In this document: piece by piece, positions 47,341 through 59,713 of the stretch
How the letters are laid out: each line of letters opens with the position of its first letter
Position numbering within the stretch: the stretch's first letter is position 1
Assembly (NCBI GenBank): GCA_028551475.1
Contig: CM052354.1
Coordinates: 27,179,258-27,243,257, forward strand
Length of the DNA: 64,000 nucleotides
Reading direction: 5' to 3'
Source: Casuarina equisetifolia
Lineage: Eukaryota > Streptophyta > Magnoliopsida > Fagales > Casuarinaceae
Notes under the pieces: generated by a model
Database searches by the model: none
What the model saw: the letters and a program-made list of their open reading frames with translations, nothing else
Told to the model about the DNA's origin: nothing
Translations under genes and position numbers: made by a program

Positions 47341-48072
47341 CAAAAAGTTCTTCATGCATGAGTGTTACTCCATTCATGAGTCTCATGCAATAAGAAGCAT
47401 AAAGTTCAAGTAACAAGTCATTGCTCATAACATTTATACCATTGCAATGTAGGATGAGAGTAGAAATTAAGACCAACCTCTTTAAGTTCAGCTAAGGTAA
47501 GTATATCGAAATCCTTCTTTGTTTGCTTTAAGATAAGATTCCATACACAAGCTCTCATATTGTTAATCCTTTTGGGATTTCTTGGTTCTAGGTTTGACAC
47601 TATGAATAAACTAGATAAGACTAGTGTTTAGACTCTAGAATCTACTAGTTTAGGAAAACCGAAATGGAGTTAAATATACAACAGAAAACAAATTGACCCC
47701 AGATTAGATAGGCCACAAATATGGTAGAGAAAAAGGAAAAAGAACAAAGAAGGCAGAAATAAAACGACTTCATAAATAAATAGAGGAGGAAGGTTCAGAG
47801 GCACCTCACATGAAAACTAGAGGCGGTCTTCCTCTGTTGGGAATTGAATGCGAACTAAGGGCCATCCCGTTTTATTCTCTAAAGCGAAGTATTTTCATAA
47901 TTAGCCTCTGAGATTACACGCAAACAAATAGCGGGAATTTAAACATTGGAGGAGTAAAGGCACATCATCCTCTATGGTACATTTTTATATAGATACATAT
48001 ATGTATGTATGGTGAAAGGGAAAGGCAGAAAGGTACAAGTAAACCAAGTAGAGGAGCTAGGATACAAGTCAA
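47341..48072. other. Spacer between WAK relics and SWEET-D
   Basis: AT-rich, with only short open frames. It includes the region 3' of SWEET-D. No gene recognised. Confidence 0.45.
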
Positions 48073-48354
48073 TCAAACATCACACTTATCATACAATTGG
48101 CCCTGGTTTGAGGCTCCAATGCTTTTCACATCGTGGGGTATGTTTTCCTGCTCGTTTTGACGGTCAGTCTTACTGTTTTCATCATACTGGGGTTGGCCAC
48201 ACTCTTGTACCTCAGATGTCATAGTTGTGCTCAAGATTGCTGCATTAGATTTGGTTTGTGGTAGCTCAGGATCCACGGGTGTCTTATATTTCTTGTAGAA
48301 GAAGTAAAGCATCATCTGAAGCACGCCAAAGATAAGTCCCAGGATGTTTGGAAG
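48073..48354 (-). pseudogene. SWEET: SWEET-D: orphan last exon of a SWEET gene
   Basis: The minus strand reads, after a CAG acceptor, LPNILGLIFGVLQMMLYFFY then KKYKTPVDPELP and a hydrophilic tail of about 60 residues to a stop (93 residues in all). This is the seventh helix and cytosolic tail of a SWEET. It is open and well formed but clearly different from the exon 6 of SWEET-B and SWEET-C (LPNTLGFL type), so it is from another subfamily member. No exon 5 is found upstream, where an LTR-like segment and Copia sequence now lie. It could be the 3' end of the gene whose 5' exons are SWEET-E, but the sequence difference argues against that. Confidence 0.8.
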
Positions 48355-48406
48355 CTGCATGATTGAAAATCAGAAAAAAAAAAATCACTAATTAGTGCAA
48401 GATAAT

Positions 48407-48656
48407 TGTTGGAGATCTGATGTCAATATCCCTAATTATTCTCCCACAATATGTGTAATATTTATATTTTGGGAAATAGGATTTGTACAAATAGAAATTA
48501 TTCTTGTCATTATATTATTTCCTTTCTCATGTACACATCATTGTATTATAAGTATACCTAATTATTCTAGGTCATACATACTTTCTCGTGAATACAAAAG
48601 CTTTTCCATGTTCTCTGTTTTCTGTTATTCACTTCCTGTTAATAATTTCCCGACAG
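48407..48656 (+). repeat. Possible solo LTR
   Basis: A 250-bp AT-rich block beginning TGTTGGAGATC and ending CCCGACA, with a TATAAGTATACC-type core and polyadenylation-like words. It sits just upstream of the orphan SWEET exon. No target duplication could be confirmed. Confidence 0.45.
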
Positions 48657-49239
48657 GCTAGGCAACAGTAACAATAGCCTCGGTTTCCATGGCTATTACG
48701 TTTTTGTCATTCCGTAGAGACATAAAGGTTTTAATAAAGGAAGATTTAATGTCTGTTGCTATTATGGTTCATGCTTGGATTTACTTGTTCATATTACAAA
48801 ACTTCCATAGTCATTTTTCTATAATTTGTATGTGAGGCAACATAGCAACCAACCAGTAGCACTTGCAATGATTCAACTTAAAAGTTAACACCATCCTAGC
48901 TTTAAAAGTTACAAACCATCTTATTAATTATGGACATATAGTCTAGCATATGAAACTTTTTCACCATCCTTGCTCATTACCATGCCTATACTTAGCTATT
49001 TAGGTTAGTTAGACTAAGATAATTATAGACCCTCATAAGATTAAGTGTATATATTGTATGTTATATTTCATGCTTGTTTTTTTATGTTTTTATATGACAG
49101 TTTTATGTATAGCCATTTTAACATTTTATAAGAGTTAGGTTTAAGATAAAAGGTACAGTAGGCTGAAAAAAAAAAAAAGAAAAAGAAATTCAAAGTAATT
49201 TCTTCTACCTGTCAGAAACTAAAATGATATATGGTATAA
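48657..49239. other. AT-rich spacer
   Basis: No coding signal or recognised repeat. Ends in an A-rich tract near 49165-49190. Confidence 0.4.
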
Positions 49240-52200
49240 GCCTGAACAAAAACAATAGAGAAGAATTATTTTGTATTCAATGATTTTCTTTAGTACAAGC
49301 CATTCCCTATATACAGGTTTGTACTACTAAACTATAAAGGAAAAGGTTTAATTACAGGAATTATACAAAGGTGAGAATCGTTATTGTTTCTGGTGAGGCT
49401 TAAGATTGCCAGAAGTATTTTGGGAATATTTCCATATTCTATTCTTAGGATATGAATCTCGTGTTTCTTCTTTCCTTCTTTGAAAAGAGAAAGTTTTGGT
49501 TTCTTTTGGTATTTGTTTTCCATGTTTGTTTTGCCTTGATATTGTGGTTGGTGAGAGATTCTTTCCTTGTCGAAAGTTGATCGAGAGTTGCAAAGATTGT
49601 ATGGCACTTCAATGTTTAAGATGGTGAAAGGCTGACGTGTGCAGTCTTGTTAAGTGCTGGTGGGTTTCGCACACAGAGAGAGGTTGTTAGATTGAATAGT
49701 GGTTGCTGATGTGGAAATTCTGCACAAGGGATTGACTTTTCTTTAGTTGTGATTTTATCTTCTAATACCCTCCCACAAGCGAATGAGTCAAGACGAACCG
49801 TGAACTTGTTCTAAATAGTTTTGAAGCGAGTGCTAGAAAGCCCTTTTCTAAATATATCTACAGGTTGATCAACAGAGGAAATAAAATGAATTGAAATTTG
49901 TTTGTTCCAAACACATTCATGAATAAAATGAAAATCAATTTGTACATGTTTAGTTCGGGCATGAAACATTGGAGTTGCCATTAAATATAACGCTGAGAGA
50001 TTATCACACCACAATGTTGGTGGTTGATAAAGTGTGATTTTAGTATCCTTGAGTAAGGATTCAATCCAAATGAGTTCAGCAATTGTGTCAGCTAAACTTT
50101 TAAATTTTGCTTCAGTACTTGAACGAGCAACTGTTTTTTGCTTTTAAGAGCACAAGGATATTAGATTCTTCCCAAGAAATATATAATAACCACATATGGA
50201 TTGACGATCATCATGATCACTTGCCTATCCTGCATTAGAATAGGCATGAAAAGATTGGAGGGTGTAAAGTTAATGTCAAATGATGAGGTATCTGTGAGGA
50301 AATGTAATATGTGTTTTACACCTTGCCAATGGGTTGTAGTAGGTGCATGCATATATTAACATGTAGTATTGACTGCATACGTAATGTCAGGACGTGTAAG
50401 TGTAAGATACTGGAGAGCACCTATGATACTTTGACAATGGGTCATATCATGAAAGGGTTTCCCATCATGAATAAAAGGTGGGTGGGCAGTGGAGCAAGGT
50501 GTGGATACTCCACGTGCATCTGCCATTTTGGCACAAGCAATAATTTCATGAACAAATTTTGCTTGATGTAGGAAGAGGCCTTTAGATGTAAATTTGGCCT
50601 CAATACCTAAAAAATAATGAAAGGTACCAAGGTCTTTGATGTCAAATTCATTTTGAAGACATTAGATTAGTTGTGAAAATAGGGCATTAGGTGTGCCAGT
50701 GAGGATGATATCATCAACATATACTAAAAAGTAAATGTTAAACGTGGATGTGTGTAATAAGAAGAGAGATGTGTTGGCTTGAGATGGACGAAAGCCAAGG
50801 CTTTGTAAGTATTAGTTAAGTCAATGATGCAAAGCATGGAGTGCTTGTTTTAAACTGTAAAGTGAATGGCGTAGGCGACACACATGAAAAGGTCAAGTTG
50901 GGTCTACAAAGCCTTGTGGCTGAGACATATAAACTTCTTCTTCAAGGTTCCCATGTAAAAATACATTTTTAACATCCAATTGTTTAATAATCCAATTATT
51001 AGAATAAGCAAGTGCTAGAATTGTTCGAATAGTGACTAGTTTTGCAATTGGACTAAAAGTTTCTGTAAAATCTATTCCAGGATGTTGGTGGAAGCCTTTC
51101 GCTACAAATCGTGCTTTGTAGTGTTCCAAGGTGCCATTGGAATGGTGTTTAATTTTGTACACCCATTAACATCCAATAAGAATTATATTGTAGGGTTTAG
51201 GGACAAGGTCCCAAGTGTGATTTTTAATTAACACATTGTATTATTTCACCATAGTTGTTCTCCAATTCAAGTCTTTGTTGGCTTTAATAAAATTTGGAGG
51301 CTCAGTATAAGGGTGATTGGATATAATTAGAGCGTACATGTGGTTTCTTGTTAGTGTATGGGTAGGGGCCACAAGATATGATGCTGAGGTGGAGGAAGAT
51401 GTGGCATTTGGTTCCTCATTTTGCATAAGTATGGGTCCGTCTACTAACATGGGAACCATAGGAGAGAAGGAAGTGTCATGGAGTGATGTGGGCTCCACAT
51501 GAGGTGATGTTGCCTCATTAAGTGCAGTGGGGACCACATGATGTGAGGTAGAGGCCACATAAGGTGGGGTTGCCTCATTAATAAGTATAGGGGCCACATG
51601 AGGTTATATTTTCTCATTAGGTGGCGTGGGGGCCACATGAGGTGATATTGCCTCATTAAGTGGCGTAGGATCCATATGATGGGATTTAGTATTAAAAGAT
51701 GCAAGATTCATGGTACTGCCTTGAGAGACATGCAATTCGAGATTGGAAATAGGCGAGAATTTTAAAGTTATGTTGCAAGATGTCCGAAAGACTTGGTGAG
51801 AGCCATTTTGGGAGATAACATATATGGCATGTGTTGACCTAGTTAAAAAATGGGTATTTTGATAAGAAATATTTGTTCATTGAAAATGGCATCTATGACT
51901 ACGAATAATTTTTATGTTTTAAGGCAGATGCATCGGTATCCTTTATATCCTAATGGGTAACCTAGAAAAACATAAGGAGTTGAACGTGGTTCAAATTTGT
52001 GTTTATAATAAGGACATAAGTAAGGATATATAAAGCATCCAAATATGCGAAAATGGGATATAGATGGAGAAATATGAAAAAAAATTTCCCATGGACTTTT
52101 ATATTTTAAGTTTGGTGTGGACAACACATTAATAATATGTGTGGCAAAGGAATAATCCCAAAATTTTTAAGGTACGTGGGCTTGATGAAGCATAGAGAGA

Positions 52201-53340
52201 CCCATTTTGACAATGTGATGATGTTTCCTTTCAGCAGACCAATTTTGATAAACGGTATATAGGCTTGATATAAGCTGATGGATACCTAAATTTGTTAATA
52301 AAGTGCGGAAAGCAAGACATAAATTCCGCAGCACCATCATAGTGTATTTGCTTAATTTTTGTTTGCAACTGATTTTCTGCAAGTACATGGAATTGTTTAA
52401 AAATAGAAATAAATTGATCTCACGAAGAAAAGAAATAAGTCCATGTAAATTTGGAGAAGTCATCTATAAAGCAAATATAATGTTTATTTCTACTAGAAGA
52501 TATTACAAGAGTAGACTTTTATATATCAAAATGGACTAAATCAAGGGGAGCCCGTGAAACATTATGAGTGCTAGGATGATGTAAATGTGTGCTCTTGAGA
52601 TGAGACAAGCATTATAAGAGGTCGACTTTAATCCAGTAAAGGAAATTCCAGTAGATTTAAGTAGCCTTATTACATTATCATAGTTGGTGTGTCCTAGACG
52701 GAGGTGCCACGAAGCCAATTTATTTGCCTGGGCCATCAAAACAGTTGAGGGCTACAAAGAAGCCAACTAATGAAGGCGAAAAAGCCAACGATCACTCTTG
52801 CCCTGAAGTAGCATCTTGCCTGTGCGAAGGCTCTAGATAACACAAAAATCAGGATAAAAAATAACAGCACAATTATTTTCTTTGGTAAGCTTAGACACAG
52901 AAATTAATTTTTTTTGTTATTTTTAGAATAACAAAAATATTTTTAATATTGAGAAATCCTTATTTTCAAAATTTACCTGAATGGGTGATGGCTAGACACA
53001 CACCATCCTCTGCTATCACTTGATAGGGGCCTATATAGGGAACCACATTGTCTAGATTTTCCACATTATTAGTAATGTGATGAGTGGCTCCTGTGTCTAA
53101 GTACCAGTCAGAGTCCGAGTTGGCAGGAGGATAATTAGTGACATGGACTTCAGAAAATGGGTGAGAGGCGGTCTGATTGGATGGGACCTGATTGTACCTC
53201 TCACGACAGTTGTTAGCACGATGTCCTGGCCTATGACATATTTGGAAGAGGACTCGGTGACCAGCAGAAGGAGAGCCGTCATTGTTTGCACAACTAGAGA
53301 AGGCAATTCTGGTATTGTCATTTTGGGAAAGAGGAGACAT
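49240..53340 (-). mobile_element. Copia element TE6, 5'-truncated and decayed
   Basis: Same protein lineage as TE1. A 3' LTR-like segment (about 49240-49767) is followed by a minus-strand PPT (GTGGGAGGG, 49768-49776). RNase H follows (about 49811-50160; RTKHVQIDFHFI), then RT (50893-51162; ARFVAKGFHQHPGIDFTETF, LDVKNVFLHG) and integrase (51912-52463). Next come the GAG-pre-integrase region (52536-52739; WHLRLGHTNYDNV) and the gag end (52966-53340) with zinc knuckle CHRPGHRANNC and protease motif WYLDTGATHH. Stops are scattered throughout. The N-terminal gag, PBS and 5' LTR are missing at 53340. Confidence 0.88.
51490..51690 (-). repeat. Coding tandem repeat in TE6 between integrase and RT
   Basis: About four imperfect units of 36-48 bp, each with GGCCACATGAGGT-type and TGCCTCATTA-type words. 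On the minus strand they encode variants of an NEATSPHVAPTPL-type motif. Confidence 0.8.
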
Positions 53341-53344
53341 CTTC

Positions 53345-53486
53345 CAATGTAGTTGATATGCTTATTAAAATGGTGGATCAACGTTGACAACATGCTTAAT
53401 AGTTAAATGATTCAAAGGTTATGTATGTAACATTTCACCTATCGTGTAGGATTGTTACACTAATTATTCCAAAGTAAGGGGAGAAT
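53345..53486 (+). pseudogene. Copia RNase H 3' end (TE7)
   Basis: The plus strand reads NVVDMLIKMV, corresponding to the NVADMLTK motif at the end of Copia RNase H, followed by stops and a purine-rich tract (AAGTAAGGGGAGAA, about 53472-53485) that serves as PPT. It abuts the opposite-strand gag of TE6. Confidence 0.65.
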
Positions 53487-53944
53487 TGTTGGGAATTTGT
53501 AATATTTAATAAAAATAAAATGACCTTATTGTCCTTTAGGCATATTTGGAATAGGATAAGTGAAGAAGGGGCAATATTGTAATTTATCTTCTTAGGTCTT
53601 TAATGTTAGGAAGAGAATAAAGAAAACGTGGCTTAGCTTTATGTAAGCATGATGCTTGCATGAGAGATTGTAGGAAAGAGTGTGTGTAGCACGTAATAGT
53701 GTGTTGCTACTATGCACCACTATAGCAATCCAGCCAACGATAGATCAACCTTATAATTGTACTCTAAATGTTTCTAATGACAAGGAGAAAGGGCCATAAA
53801 TGGTGATAATGGATGTAGACATGCTTTAGCTGAATCACTCAAAATATTTTCTTTTTTGTATGTGTGCCTTCATCTGTATTATGTATGGTTATGTGTTATT
53901 GTTAGTATGTATTTGCTTGGATCTTAACTCCAGGAGCTCAAACA
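53487..53944 (+). repeat. TE7 LTR with PPT on the left and PBS on the right
   Basis: About 458 bp, starting TGTTGGGAATTTG after the PPT and ending AAACA. The following ATGATATCAGAGCCAC (53946-53961) is a good match to the initiator-Met PBS. An LTR with RNase H/PPT on one side and PBS on the other is what remains of two tandem elements sharing one LTR, or of a circular-junction recombinant. Confidence 0.7.
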
Positions 53945-53980
53945 AATGATATCAGAGCCACTTGCAACTTAACAACAATA

Positions 53981-54430
53981 ATGTTAAACACCAAACATAT
54001 CCATCCAAGAATATGGACACGTTTTTCTCCTTTTGCTAGGTAGAAAGTGAAAAGAAGCATAAAGTCAAAACCAATAATGTTTAATAGGATAAGAAGCTTC
54101 GTAGTTAGGATTTGAAAGTTCGACCATTATTTAGTTAAAATAGTATTATTGGAGCTATTGAAGAAGCAATATGAAACAACATAAAATAATATATATATAC
54201 CCTTACATTCTTCATTGCATAAAATAAGAACAACATAATGTAGATGGACTAAATGACGTAGCTAATTGAGTTTATAGAGATAAGAAGCTTTGCATCCTTC
54301 TTAAGCATATGCATTATATTGCATGAAATTACATGAAGCGAAAAGATATTCATTCTGGCAATTAGTCGCAAAGAACTTGATGTATACCTAGAAGGGGAAA
54401 TCCAAAGACCTATGTCAAGTGAAAAGCCAT
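53981..54430 (-). pseudogene. SWEET: SWEET-E: broken SWEET, exons 1, part of 3 and part of 4
   Basis: Exon 1 (54430-54388) matches SWEET-B but its Trp codon is TAG. Exon 2 and the first half of exon 3 are deleted. The rest of exon 3 (about 54305-54201) reads KKDAKLLISINS and has a TAG further on. The exon 4 acceptor is AA instead of AG (before 54111), and the exon, reading LLILLNIIGF and KGEKRVHILGWICLVF, ends at the retrotransposon junction near 53980. Intron and upstream sequence is close to SWEET-B, so it is a duplicate of that type. Confidence 0.88.
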
Positions 54431-54589
54431 TTCTACATGCACAAAATAAAATCTCTTAGGCTAAAACCTAAAGATTTTTCTTTCCATCTCTCTCTCTCTA
54501 GCTAACATAATGTTTATTTAGCTTGTGTTAGCTAGATGAGACAAGCTTCATGGAAAAGAAAAGACTCCACCTCAGCATGTCTTCATAAA

Positions 54590-57100
54590 AGTCACAAAAT
54601 TAGACAAGTGAAGTAGGCTAAATTTCAAAGCTATCCAAATAGTTGAAAGCAATGTTCAATTCCTCAAGCTTTAAACAATAGAATCCAAGATCATACAAGG
54701 GAATTGGGCTAAATTTAAAGGCCTTTGGAAGGTAGGAAAGTAATCTTGAATTGTTCTTAAATTAAGTAATGACAGAAAGCAACTATTTTAGCCTTACCAG
54801 AAAAGGCCGAACAATAACATGCATTATGATGACTCAACTAGCATTATCACCAAAAGGCATTTTACACTAGCCAATAATCCCATTGTTTTCCAAAATTTTT
54901 CCAAATAATAGTTAAATGTAGTGTGTTTGCTAGTAGACAAAGTCTTACTATCATTCATCTCTGTTCTTTTGGTTTTGGATGAAAATTTAGAGCATCTTGC
55001 TATTGTACCCTAGTTGTAGAGAGAAGGGAATGTCTTGATTTGAATGTACTAATTTAAATTTACATTTCTAGCTTCATGTCTCAAAATAATTAAGGTTTCA
55101 CACTTGCATAGGTGCATCTCTGTGGTCAATATAGTAAAAGCACTATCATTGGCGTCCTTCAAGCCAAACATGACCTACCACCTATGTTTTGTATTTAGAA
55201 GATAAAAGCATATGAAGCTATCACACAAGATGTGATAAAAGAAAAGAAACGACAAAAATTGAATGTGTTATGCAACTCCAATATTGTTGACTCTATTGAA
55301 ATTAATAAAATTATATAACATTGCTCATAATATACAGGCCTAAGCTTAAGCTATTCGATATGGTACCACCTTATACAGGAAATAAAATGATAAAACATAT
55401 AACATAAATATACAAGCAAACGTAGGAAGGTAAGTAAATCACAACCTAACCTGGAAATCGTGTCATAATTGAAACCTTTCCATTAATAGAAATAAATATT
55501 AGATTGTTTTGAAAATTACTATAAATCTAAGTGGGATTCTAATCTAAGTCATTGGATTAGCTTCTTATTTACCTGCAATCATTTGCTTCCGCTTTTCTTA
55601 TCCAATCTTTCATGTCCTTGATATGATTATGGTCTGCAGTTGAGGATGCCTTATTTTGGCAAGAAATGCTTCAAAGGCTTATCTTTTAAGGCAGCAAGTA
55701 AGTTTTATACGACTACTTTTGCCATATGAAACTCCTAGCGAGTAAGAAGCCAAACATCTTTTGCTGTAAAACATACGAAAGAATCACGAACCTATTTTAC
55801 TATAAGAAAAAGGATGGTTTTGTGGGTATACTTGATGTAAGACTGCCAAGTAAATTGATTAAGTAAACACCTACTTTTGCACTTCCAAGCCAGATCAGTT
55901 CATAATGCTTTTTTTTTTTTTTTAAAGTTGTAAGTTCAAGTTCAACTTATTAAGCTTAGGACTTCCTAGCAAATGGAACATTCTTGGATAGGGTTATGTA
56001 TTGGGCTTATGTGTTTGGCACATTCTTGGATAGGGTTTCTATATATTGTTTTTTTGTGGCAACAATCTTTTTATTTCTAAGACTAAAGATCTTGAGCTTG
56101 CCACTCTTTTGTGAATGAAAATTAGAGAGTTGCATCTGGGAAAGAATCTTATGGAACTTATTATACCCCGTCTAGCCCGGCAAAACTTGGCTTGGAAGGT
56201 AAACAAAAAAAAAAAAACAAGTAAGGAAATAGAAATGTTGGGACTAAAGGAACTTAGGTAGCTCTTTTGATGTGAATTTTTTTTTTTTAAACTCGTTTTC
56301 TGATTAAATGCTTTTCCGCAAAAACAACAAATCTTTTGGTATTTCACAATCATCCTGAAAATGATTGCAACTAATCTTTTCATATCTTATCTAATGTCTA
56401 TTTTTTCATATTGTGTGACTCATCTAACTAAAGACCTGAGGTAGAATGTGATGTTCATAGATCACCATGTTTTTAGCATGGGCGTTGCAACTCTTCACTC
56501 AGACTCTCTCTCTCTCTCTACCAAGTTGCATACTAGAGATTTTTTTTGTTTTCCCTTTCTTGAAAATGTTCTATAATTTCCAAAAATATTAGAGTGGGTT
56601 TGCATTATATTTGTGGAACTGCAATGTAGTTGTGAACTTTTTGAGGCATTTGTGCATGGCATACACAGTGGTAAATGAATCTTGAAGAAATTGAACTATA
56701 TTCTGAACAAGGTTCCAAGTGATCTCGGTCAAGTCGATGGTCATTTATATGCATGATATCGTTAAAAATTCTTATTGGATGGATCCAAGATAATGACAAA
56801 GAAAAAATAGAGCAGAAAGCCAATAAAGTGTTGCTTACTTATAGATGCACTTGCTTACAATCTGTTACTCATGATTGACTTAATCTTTTGTTTGCGAAAT
56901 CTAAGGGTATTGGTGATGGATGCTAGAAGTGTCATTCCGTCCATTGCTTAAATATCTATTTCATTTTCCTGTTTCACAATTAATATGAATCGTCCTTTCA
57001 GCAAATCATTGATGCTAACATAGATTACAATGATCGAGAATGAAGGAGAACGGCAAAGGGGAGTAGTTTTATCAATCCTTTCTAGTAGCAGAACTATAGA
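54590..57100 (+). pseudogene. RNA pseudouridine synthase 7-like pseudogene, copy g
   Basis: 54640-56170 is the third copy of the long intron-like block seen in copies a and b. The catalytic exon (about 55625-55695) keeps its 3' flank (ARNASKAYLLRQQ-like) but lacks the HxLDRLVSG segment, as in copy b. Exon 57001-57059 reads QIIDANIDYNDRE, then a TGA stop, then RRTAK, which matches the family DANxxYNAREGRSTAK segment better than the other copies do. Later exons are not found. Confidence 0.78.
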
Positions 57101-58020
57101 TGTTGTCAACTGCAGAGATGAAGAAAACGAGAGAAGAAAGAATGACAAGCAATAAAAAAGGAAAGGGGGCTGTTGTTTGGTTCGTACTAATTTGTTGTGA
57201 AACTAAGAGACTGTATCTTACATTTCAGAGTTCCTTGCCCGTTAAGACTTGAAATTCCTTTTCAGCAACTACTGTGTTAATTCTCTTTTCTTGTAATTCA
57301 CGTGTGTCGGCCCAGTCCATGCTCTTAACATCACCAAGCCCTGCAAGCGGATGTCTCGGAGTCCAACAACTCTCCTTGGGACGCTTATGCAATAGATTCC
57401 ATTCTCTTAGGTCAAAAAAGCAAGCATGATTATTTAGCCTGGTTATTTCTCACACTGAGTTGATTTTTTGAAATTAAATCTAAGTCTGCTGCAAATGATA
57501 TTAGATTTAAATCAAGACCCAACTTGATAAGCTTGAAATTATTATCCCATAATATTAGATGGGTAGTGAGCCCATCCAATGACATTTGCAGCAACTATTT
57601 TTTAATGTGTGGTAGCTGGTGGGTGGACCGTTAATGTGAGATAAACTAAAAGAGATTTATTTAATCCTATAAATTTAAAATTATCTTCTCAAAATATCTA
57701 CTTACCGCCGAATTCCTTAAAAATATCTCCACCGACTCTGCAATTTGATGGAAGCATCTACGCATGCACATATTTTACTAGCATATACGGGGGAGAGGGA
57801 ACAATCCGCAGATCTCAAGTTGCAACTTCATGGGCGTCTCATGGAGCCGACAAACATGCGACTTTTGCTTCTAATTGACTGCTCTGAAGGCCACTTGAGA
57901 AAAGCTCACGGAAGAGGATTCTGCTTCGGCACATGTGGTCGGATCCGGATGCCGCATGTCACTTGCGCAGTTCCATTCCCCTTTAACGGAACGACGCCAC
58001 TTGGCTACGTTACAAGCTAC
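57101..58020. other. Spacer with a relic of the peptide-gene promoter
   Basis: 57640-58010 resembles 25310-25620 upstream of the small secreted-peptide gene, including GATGGAAGCATCTAC and GGGCGTCTCATGGAGCC. The TATA box and peptide coding region are not present. A 118-residue open frame at 57745 overlaps this relic and is probably fortuitous. GCTGCAAATG (about 57488) and CATTTGCAGC (about 57584) form a short inverted repeat. Confidence 0.5.
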
Positions 58021-58419
58021 AAGACCAACCTGATACAGACATTATCGCGAGTTGGTCGGCCAAAAACAGGAAATTCCAAACCACTTTTATATGCTGCTTA
58101 GGCACTATCTGCATTCTTTTAATGGTGACATAAAAAATATACTTTAGCTGTATTCGCCAACAAAATATCTAGTTTTTAGGGGAAGAACAGGCCACTTAAT
58201 AAATATAACCTTGCTTTTGCAATCAAATGACGACACACAAATACATATATATATATATATACTACAATATGAATAAGTTAAGACACCTTCCAATATCACA
58301 ACATGCAGGCTGAACATAACTCCATTGCCCTACCCTACTAATTTAATCAACCTAAAAATTTGACTTTTATCACTTTTTTTATTAATGCGTGGACTTTTGT
58401 AAAGGCTTTAAATCCTTAG

Positions 58420-58424
<5 letters not shown>

Positions 58425-58450
<26 letters not shown>

Positions 58451-58451
58451 C
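58425..58451. repeat. (TA)n microsatellite
   Basis: About 13 TA units within the tandem spacer repeat. A shorter tract lies near 58247-58262. Confidence 0.85.
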
Positions 58452-59665
58452 CGTAATATGAACAAGTTAAGATACTTTCCAATATCACAACATGTGGCAT
58501 ATTAATAGGCTTTCCGATGCTTGAACTGCATTAAGCCATATGTAAAACCATTCTCCCACTCTACCAATTTAATTAGCCTGAAAATTCAACATTTATCACT
58601 TTTTTTGGTTAATATGTGGACTTTTGTAAAGGTTTTGAATCCTTAGAAATATTTATATATAAACTACAATATGAACAAGTTAAGATACTTTTCAATATCA
58701 CAACATGTGGCTTACTGATAGGCTCAAACTGCATTGAGCCGTACATAAAACCATTCCCCCACCTTGCTAATTTAATCAACTTGAAAATTCAACTTTCATC
58801 ACTTTTTTTAATTAATGCGTGAATTTTTATATAGACTTTAAATCCTTAGATATACATATGAATAAATTAAGATATTTTATAATATCACAACATATGGCAT
58901 ATTGATAGGCTCTTTGACGCTTGAACTGCATTAAGCCGTACACAAAACCATTGCCCCACCCTGTTAATTTAAGCAGCCTGAAAGCTCGACTTTTATCACT
59001 TTTTGGTTAATGCGTGGACTTTTGTAAAGGCTTTGAATCCTTTTTGACGTTTGTGCCTTTTTGTTCTGCAAATCTCGAACGTCATCCGCATAACATTGAT
59101 TTAGCGGTTCAGTGGAGATTGAATCACTTACCCAAGCGGAAGTTGGTAAAGCGTTGTAAAAAGCGCCAACTCTCCGAAGTTCATGTAGAACTTTTGAAAT
59201 CAAATCGTCAAAATTTAAGTATTGTCTCAATTACTTGCTTGTTAGGGTTGAGTACATGAACAAAATTCTCGCTTAAGAAGAAATCCCAGTTGAAGAACAT
59301 GTCCCAATTCAGGCAACTACAACAAAAGGCATCAATTGAAGAATATGTACAGGCTTCGAGGATGGTCCAAATTTGTCTTCCTTGCCATTCGTGACGACAG
59401 AAAGCAGCCATTCCCTTTGGACGGCAATCATGTCTAGAAATACCAATGTGATACAGACATTATCACAAGTTGGTTGGCTTAAAGCATGAAAAGCCCAAGC
59501 CACTTTCATATGCTGCTTAGGCACTATCTGTATTCTTTCACCATATTGCACACCCGCGATATAATGGTGATATCAAAAATCCACTTTGGCTGTATTCGCC
59601 AACAAAATGTCGAGTTTTTAGGGAGGCCACTTAATAAATATAACCTTGCTTTTGCAACCAATGAC

Positions 59666-59666
<1 letters not shown>

Positions 59667-59713
<47 letters not shown>
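59667..59713. repeat. (AC)n(AT)n compound microsatellite
   Basis: About 19 AC units followed by a short AT tract. The paralogous site at 37740-37760 has only a short TA tract. Confidence 0.9.

Noticed and set aside
57487..57595. Short inverted repeat considered as a MITE
   Set aside because: Only about 10 bp of terminal complementarity, no clear target duplication, no second copy seen.
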